Shown here piece after piece: positions 60,931 through 64,000 of a stretch of DNA of 64,000 nt. Positions within the stretch are counted from its first letter, which is position 1. Every line of letters starts with the position of its first letter. The notes beneath the pieces are model-generated. The model did no database searches and was not told where the DNA came from. It saw only the letters and a program-made list of their open reading frames with translations. A program made the translations under genes and the position numbers. Source of the DNA: Haliea sp963974125 (GTDB lineage: Bacteria > Pseudomonadota > Gammaproteobacteria > Pseudomonadales > Halieaceae). Location: contig CAXBCH010000014.1 of NCBI GenBank assembly GCA_963974125.1, positions 1 through 64,000 of the forward strand. The letters are read 5' to 3'.

Positions 60931-62115
60931 TCAGAGTCCTGCCGTACTGTTGCTGATCTGGAGCGACCGGTGCTCGACGGCGGCTACCCGGTTGCGTCCG
61001 CTGCGCTTGGCCAGTTGCAGGGCCAGCCCGGCGTCCTTGCAGAGCCGGTCGAGACTCACGGCACCCAGCGCTTCGGCGATGCCCAGGCTCACCGTAGCCG
61101 CTATCGGCTGGTCGTCGACCTGCAGCGAGGTGTCCGCAAGCCGGCTGCGGATGCGCTCGGCGAGTTTGCGGGCTGCAGCCAGATCCGAGTTGGGCAGAAT
61201 CGCCAGGAACGTGTCGCCGTCATAGCGGGAGAGGACATCGCTGGCCCGGCACTCCACCTCCAGGCACTGGGAAACCTGCTGCAGTACCTTGTCACCGGCG
61301 TCTGCACCGAAGTGGTCGTTCAGCCGCCGCAGGTGGTCGACATTGAGCATTACCGCTGCCGTGGACTGGTTGTGTCGTTCGGCAGTGGCGAGAGTCACGT
61401 GCAGGGCTTTTTCCAGCCCGCGTCGGTTAAGCAGTCGGGTCAGGGGGTCGAGCGTGGTCAGTTGCGCGAGTTGCTGTCGCTGGTCGACCAGAATGCTGGC
61501 CAGGAAGCCGACTCCCGCAAGCACGTGAGCACCACCCTGCAGGGCGTAGGCGAGTCCGGCGGCCGTGGCGGGAGCAACCGCGGTGGCCAATGAGGGCATC
61601 GAGGGCAGGGCCAGCGCCAGCATGGCTGCGCACATGACTACCCCGCCGAGGGCCATGATGCTGTCACCGGCGTTGTGCGAATGCCAGCCGCGGCTAGCGG
61701 ACACCGCTGCCAGTACCCCCCAGAATAGCGCCGTGGTCGCCACGTAGGCCTGCAGCATCGGTGCCGGCTCGAGAAAAAAGACCGCCAGGCAGGCTCCGGT
61801 ACAGCAGATGCCCGCGGCGTAGCGGCCGCGCCGCATTTCCGCGCGCTGCATGATTGCCAGTAACAGTACATAGCTGCTGATCATGGCGGCTACCGCGGGA
61901 ACGTTGATCGCCACCTCAAGGTTGGCCACTTCGGCAACCGTGAATGCAATCCAGGCCAGCAGCGCGGTCATGAAATACACGCTGTAGAAACCGAGGCCCG
62001 CAGGCGCCCGGGGGGAGTTGCTGAGGGCGTACAATACCAGCAACTGGGCGCAGACCATGGCCGTGGCCAGACCGTAGTGGGCGATGAGTATGGTGTCGGC
62101 AAGACTGCTCTGCAT
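60931..62115 (-). CDS. membrane GGDEF protein with altered DGDTF signature
   Basis: 394 aa. About six membrane segments (residues 10-210), then a GGDEF domain (about 225-385) starting LDPLTRLLNRRGLEKAL. The active-site signature reads DGDTF instead of GG(D/E)EF, while the I-site RxxD (RASD) five residues upstream is kept. The first Gly-to-Asp and the Glu-to-Thr changes probably weaken or remove cyclase activity, so it may bind cyclic di-GMP or GTP as a sensor. ATG at 62115. Its stop abuts the AraC start. Confidence 0.9.
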   Translation of the reverse strand: MQSSLADTILIAHYGLATAMVCAQLLVLYALSNSPRAPAGLGFYSVYFMTALLAWIAFTVAEVANLEVAINVPAVAAMISSYVLLLAIMQRAEMRRGRYAAGICCTGACLAVFFLEPAPMLQAYVATTALFWGVLAAVSASRGWHSHNAGDSIMALGGVVMCAAMLALALPSMPSLATAVAPATAAGLAYALQGGAHVLAGVGFLASILVDQRQQLAQLTTLDPLTRLLNRRGLEKALHVTLATAERHNQSTAAVMLNVDHLRRLNDHFGADAGDKVLQQVSQCLEVECRASDVLSRYDGDTFLAILPNSDLAAARKLAERIRSRLADTSLQVDDQPIAATVSLGIAEALGAVSLDRLCKDAGLALQLAKRSGRNRVAAVEHRSLQISNSTAGL

Positions 62116-62246
62116 CGATGGTCAGGACTCTGGGTGCTGGCGCTGTCAGTTTAGGTCAATTTATTTGTCGGCACAGGTCATTGCTGGTACTGGCGCCGCT
62201 GAACATACTGGCCGATGTTGATTTTTACCCACCAGAGGCAACAGAC

Positions 62247-63422
62247 ATGCTGCAACGCGACTTCACCGATGAACAGAACATGTTCCGGGATGCCTACCGC
62301 AAATTCCTCGCTGCGGAGATTGTGCCACATATGGAGTCCTGGCGAGAGGCCGGAATTGTCGATCGCTCCGCCTTCCGCAAGGCGGGTGAGCAGGGGTTCC
62401 TCATGGTCTGGCCCGAGGAAAAGTATGGCGGCATGGGAGATCCCGACTTCCGCTTCGAGCAGGTGATCATCGAAGAGACCGCCTACGCCCGGGCAGGGGA
62501 CTGGTACAGCACCCTGCACAGCCGTCTGGTTGGCCCCTACTTCACCCGCTTTGGCAGTGAGGAGCAGTGCCAGCGCTTCCTGCCCGGCTGCGTCAGTGGC
62601 GAAACCATTCTCGGTATCGCCATGACCGAGCCGGATGCGGGCAGCGACCTCGCCGGCATGCGCTCCACCGCGGTGGAGGCCGACGACCACTGGGTTCTGA
62701 ACGGCTCCAAGACCTACATTTCCAATGGCATCAACGCCGATGTGGTGATCGTGGCGGCCAAGACCGATCCCGACAACAACCCGCACCACATGACCCTGTT
62801 CATCGTGGAACGCGGCATGCAGGGCTTCGAGCGTGGCCGCAACCTGAAGAAAATGGGGATGAAAGCCCAGGATACCTCCGAGCTCTTCTTCAACGAGGTC
62901 AAGGTGCCCAAGGCCAATGTGCTGGGCGAGCCGGGCAAGGGGTTCATTTACCTGATGGAGGGCCTGGCCGAGGAGCGCCTGATCGGCGCCTGTGGCTACC
63001 TGTCCGCAGCGCAGCTGTCCTGGGATCTGACCGCCGAATTCGTGCGCGAGCGCAAGGTCTTTGGCAAGCCGCTGGCGGCGTTCCAGAATACCCAGTTCAA
63101 GCTGGCTGAGATGCGCACCCAGCTCGATATTGCGCAAATTTATGTCGACCAGTGCGTGCGGGCGTTCAATAATGGCGCCCTGACGGCGGTGGATGCGGCC
63201 AAGGCGAAGCTGGTGACCAGTGAACTGCAGGTCGCAGCTGCGGACCTCGGGGTGCAGCTCCACGGCGGTGCCGGTTACATGGATGAGTATCCGATCAGTC
63301 GCCAGTGCACTGACGCCAAGATCGCCACCATTTATGCGGGCAGCTCCGAGGTCATGAAAATCATCATCAGCCGGGACTGCCTGTCGGACAACTACACACC
63401 GTTCAACACGCGCAATTTCTGA
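62247..63422 (+). CDS. acyl-CoA dehydrogenase
   Basis: 391 aa FAD enzyme oxidising acyl-CoA at C2-C3. Family signatures are AMTEPDAGSDLAGMRSTA (about 128) and the second near QLHGGAGYMDEYPISRQCTDAKIATIYAGSSEVMK (about 333-367). ATG at 62247 has AGAGGC eight bases before it; an in-frame start at 62118 would add a non-homologous extension. The catalytic base is probably the glutamate in the last signature. Followed 22 bases later by a short-chain dehydrogenase, forming a beta-oxidation type pair. Chain-length preference unknown. Confidence 0.94.
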   Translation: MLQRDFTDEQNMFRDAYRKFLAAEIVPHMESWREAGIVDRSAFRKAGEQGFLMVWPEEKYGGMGDPDFRFEQVIIEETAYARAGDWYSTLHSRLVGPYFTRFGSEEQCQRFLPGCVSGETILGIAMTEPDAGSDLAGMRSTAVEADDHWVLNGSKTYISNGINADVVIVAAKTDPDNNPHHMTLFIVERGMQGFERGRNLKKMGMKAQDTSELFFNEVKVPKANVLGEPGKGFIYLMEGLAEERLIGACGYLSAAQLSWDLTAEFVRERKVFGKPLAAFQNTQFKLAEMRTQLDIAQIYVDQCVRAFNNGALTAVDAAKAKLVTSELQVAAADLGVQLHGGAGYMDEYPISRQCTDAKIATIYAGSSEVMKIIISRDCLSDNYTPFNTRNF

Positions 63423-63444
63423 TCAACTGTACCAGGAGAACAGC

Positions 63445-64000
63445 ATGGAACTCGCAGGAAAAGTAGCAATCGTAACCGGTGGCGCCTCCGGGCTTGGCCG
63501 CGCCACCGTGGAGGCCTACGTCGCCAAGGGCGCCAGGGTCGCGATCTTTGACCTCAACGAGGACAACGCCAAAGAAGTCATTGGCCAGCTGGGCGAGGAC
63601 AAGGTCGCCTTCTGGAGCGTCAACGTGGCCGACGAAAATGTGGTCCGAGAAGCCGTCGCCGGCGTGGTCGAGAAGTTCGGCGCCGTGCACATTTGCAACA
63701 ATTACGCCGGCATCGGCAGCGCCTGCAAGACTTTGAGCAAGAACGGCCCGTTCCCGCTGGACCAGTTCATGCCGATCATTAACGTGAACCTGGTGGGCAC
63801 CTTCAACGTCTCCCGTTTCGCCGCCGAGCAGATGGCGAAGAACGAGCCAATCAACAACGACGGTGGCCGCGGCGTGATCATCAACACGGCGTCCATCGCA
63901 GCGATGGAAGGCCAGGTGGGCCAGCTGGCCTACAGCGCCAGCAAGGGTGGCATCGTTGGCATGACCCTGCCCATGGCCCGCGATCTGGCCAGCTACGGCA
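63445..64000 (+). CDS. short-chain dehydrogenase (3-hydroxyacyl-CoA dehydrogenase type 2-like), cut by window end
   Basis: At least 185 aa; the 3' end lies beyond the window. Rossmann motif TGGASGLG (about 12-19), active-site serine in NTASIA (about 149) and YSASK (about 166-170). The common NNAG reads NNYAG here, a one-residue insertion next to the cofactor pocket. The length between motifs and the acid-rich start resemble human HSD17B10-type 3-hydroxyacyl-CoA dehydrogenases. ATG at 63445 has AGGAG. Likely next step after the acyl-CoA dehydrogenase. Confidence 0.88.
   Translation, partial: MELAGKVAIVTGGASGLGRATVEAYVAKGARVAIFDLNEDNAKEVIGQLGEDKVAFWSVNVADENVVREAVAGVVEKFGAVHICNNYAGIGSACKTLSKNGPFPLDQFMPIINVNLVGTFNVSRFAAEQMAKNEPINNDGGRGVIINTASIAAMEGQVGQLAYSASKGGIVGMTLPMARDLASYG

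Noticed and set aside
1..64000. tRNA, rRNA, CRISPR, insertion sequence, prophage or attachment site
   Set aside because: Reading both strands gave no cloverleaf-like block, spaced direct repeats, transposase or integrase.

Overview
The window is GC-rich, densely coded bacterial chromosome. Type II secretion helpers (GspA/GspB), two TonB-dependent receptors, an RND efflux pair, UrcA, SprT, exopolyphosphatase, CadC-like TPR regulators and acyl-CoA degradation genes together suggest a free-living Gammaproteobacterium, probably a marine Halieaceae/Cellvibrionales-type organism. That placement is inference from gene content only. I see no tRNA, rRNA, CRISPR array, insertion sequence or prophage.

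Region 1 (1-15.2 kb) is, after a membrane diguanylate cyclase, a D-amino-acid scavenging locus. A minus-strand operon encodes a secreted serine hydrolase, a YkvI-type permease, DgcN and DgcA. DgcN and DgcA are the D-glutamate N-acetyltransferase and N-acetyl-D-glutamate racemase of the marine D-Glu pathway. Facing it are a MarR regulator, a TonB-dependent receptor, two lipoprotein N-acyl-D-amino-acid deacylase-family enzymes and a small lipoprotein; a gamma-glutamyltransferase converges on them. The same palindromic promoter-operator (22 of 26 bases identical) stands before both the dgc operon and the receptor operon, so one regulator probably controls the whole set.

Region 2 (15.3-26.3 kb) holds gspAB, a compact minus-strand operon of a CPBP protease, a serine hydrolase and two alpha/beta hydrolases, an epoxide-hydrolase-like gene, a DUF924 gene and ppx.

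Region 3 (26.3-33.3 kb) is a second, chemically different D-glutamate locus on the minus strand: DUF1445, PxpA, PxpB, PxpC, DUF4392, D-amino acid aminotransferase and alanine racemase, nearly all touching or overlapping. DUF1445 and DUF4392 are the two halves of vertebrate D-glutamate cyclase (DGLUCY). The predicted route is D-Glu to 5-oxoproline to Glu, with transaminase plus racemase linking D-Glu to D-Ala and L-Ala. Two independent D-Glu disposal chemistries within about 32 kb is the main discovery candidate here.

Region 4 (33.4-64 kb) contains a thioesterase and an acyl-CoA ligase, UrcA, a tandem pair of CadC/TolB/TPR regulators, a second TonB receptor, an RND pump, a patatin lipase, a flavin reductase, a DCC protein, an APH-like kinase, a second acyl-CoA ligase, ferredoxin-NADP reductase with a divergent LysR gene and a 12-bp inverted repeat between them, SprT, a DUF748 protein, an AraC regulator, a GGDEF protein with an altered signature, an acyl-CoA dehydrogenase and a short-chain dehydrogenase cut by the window end.
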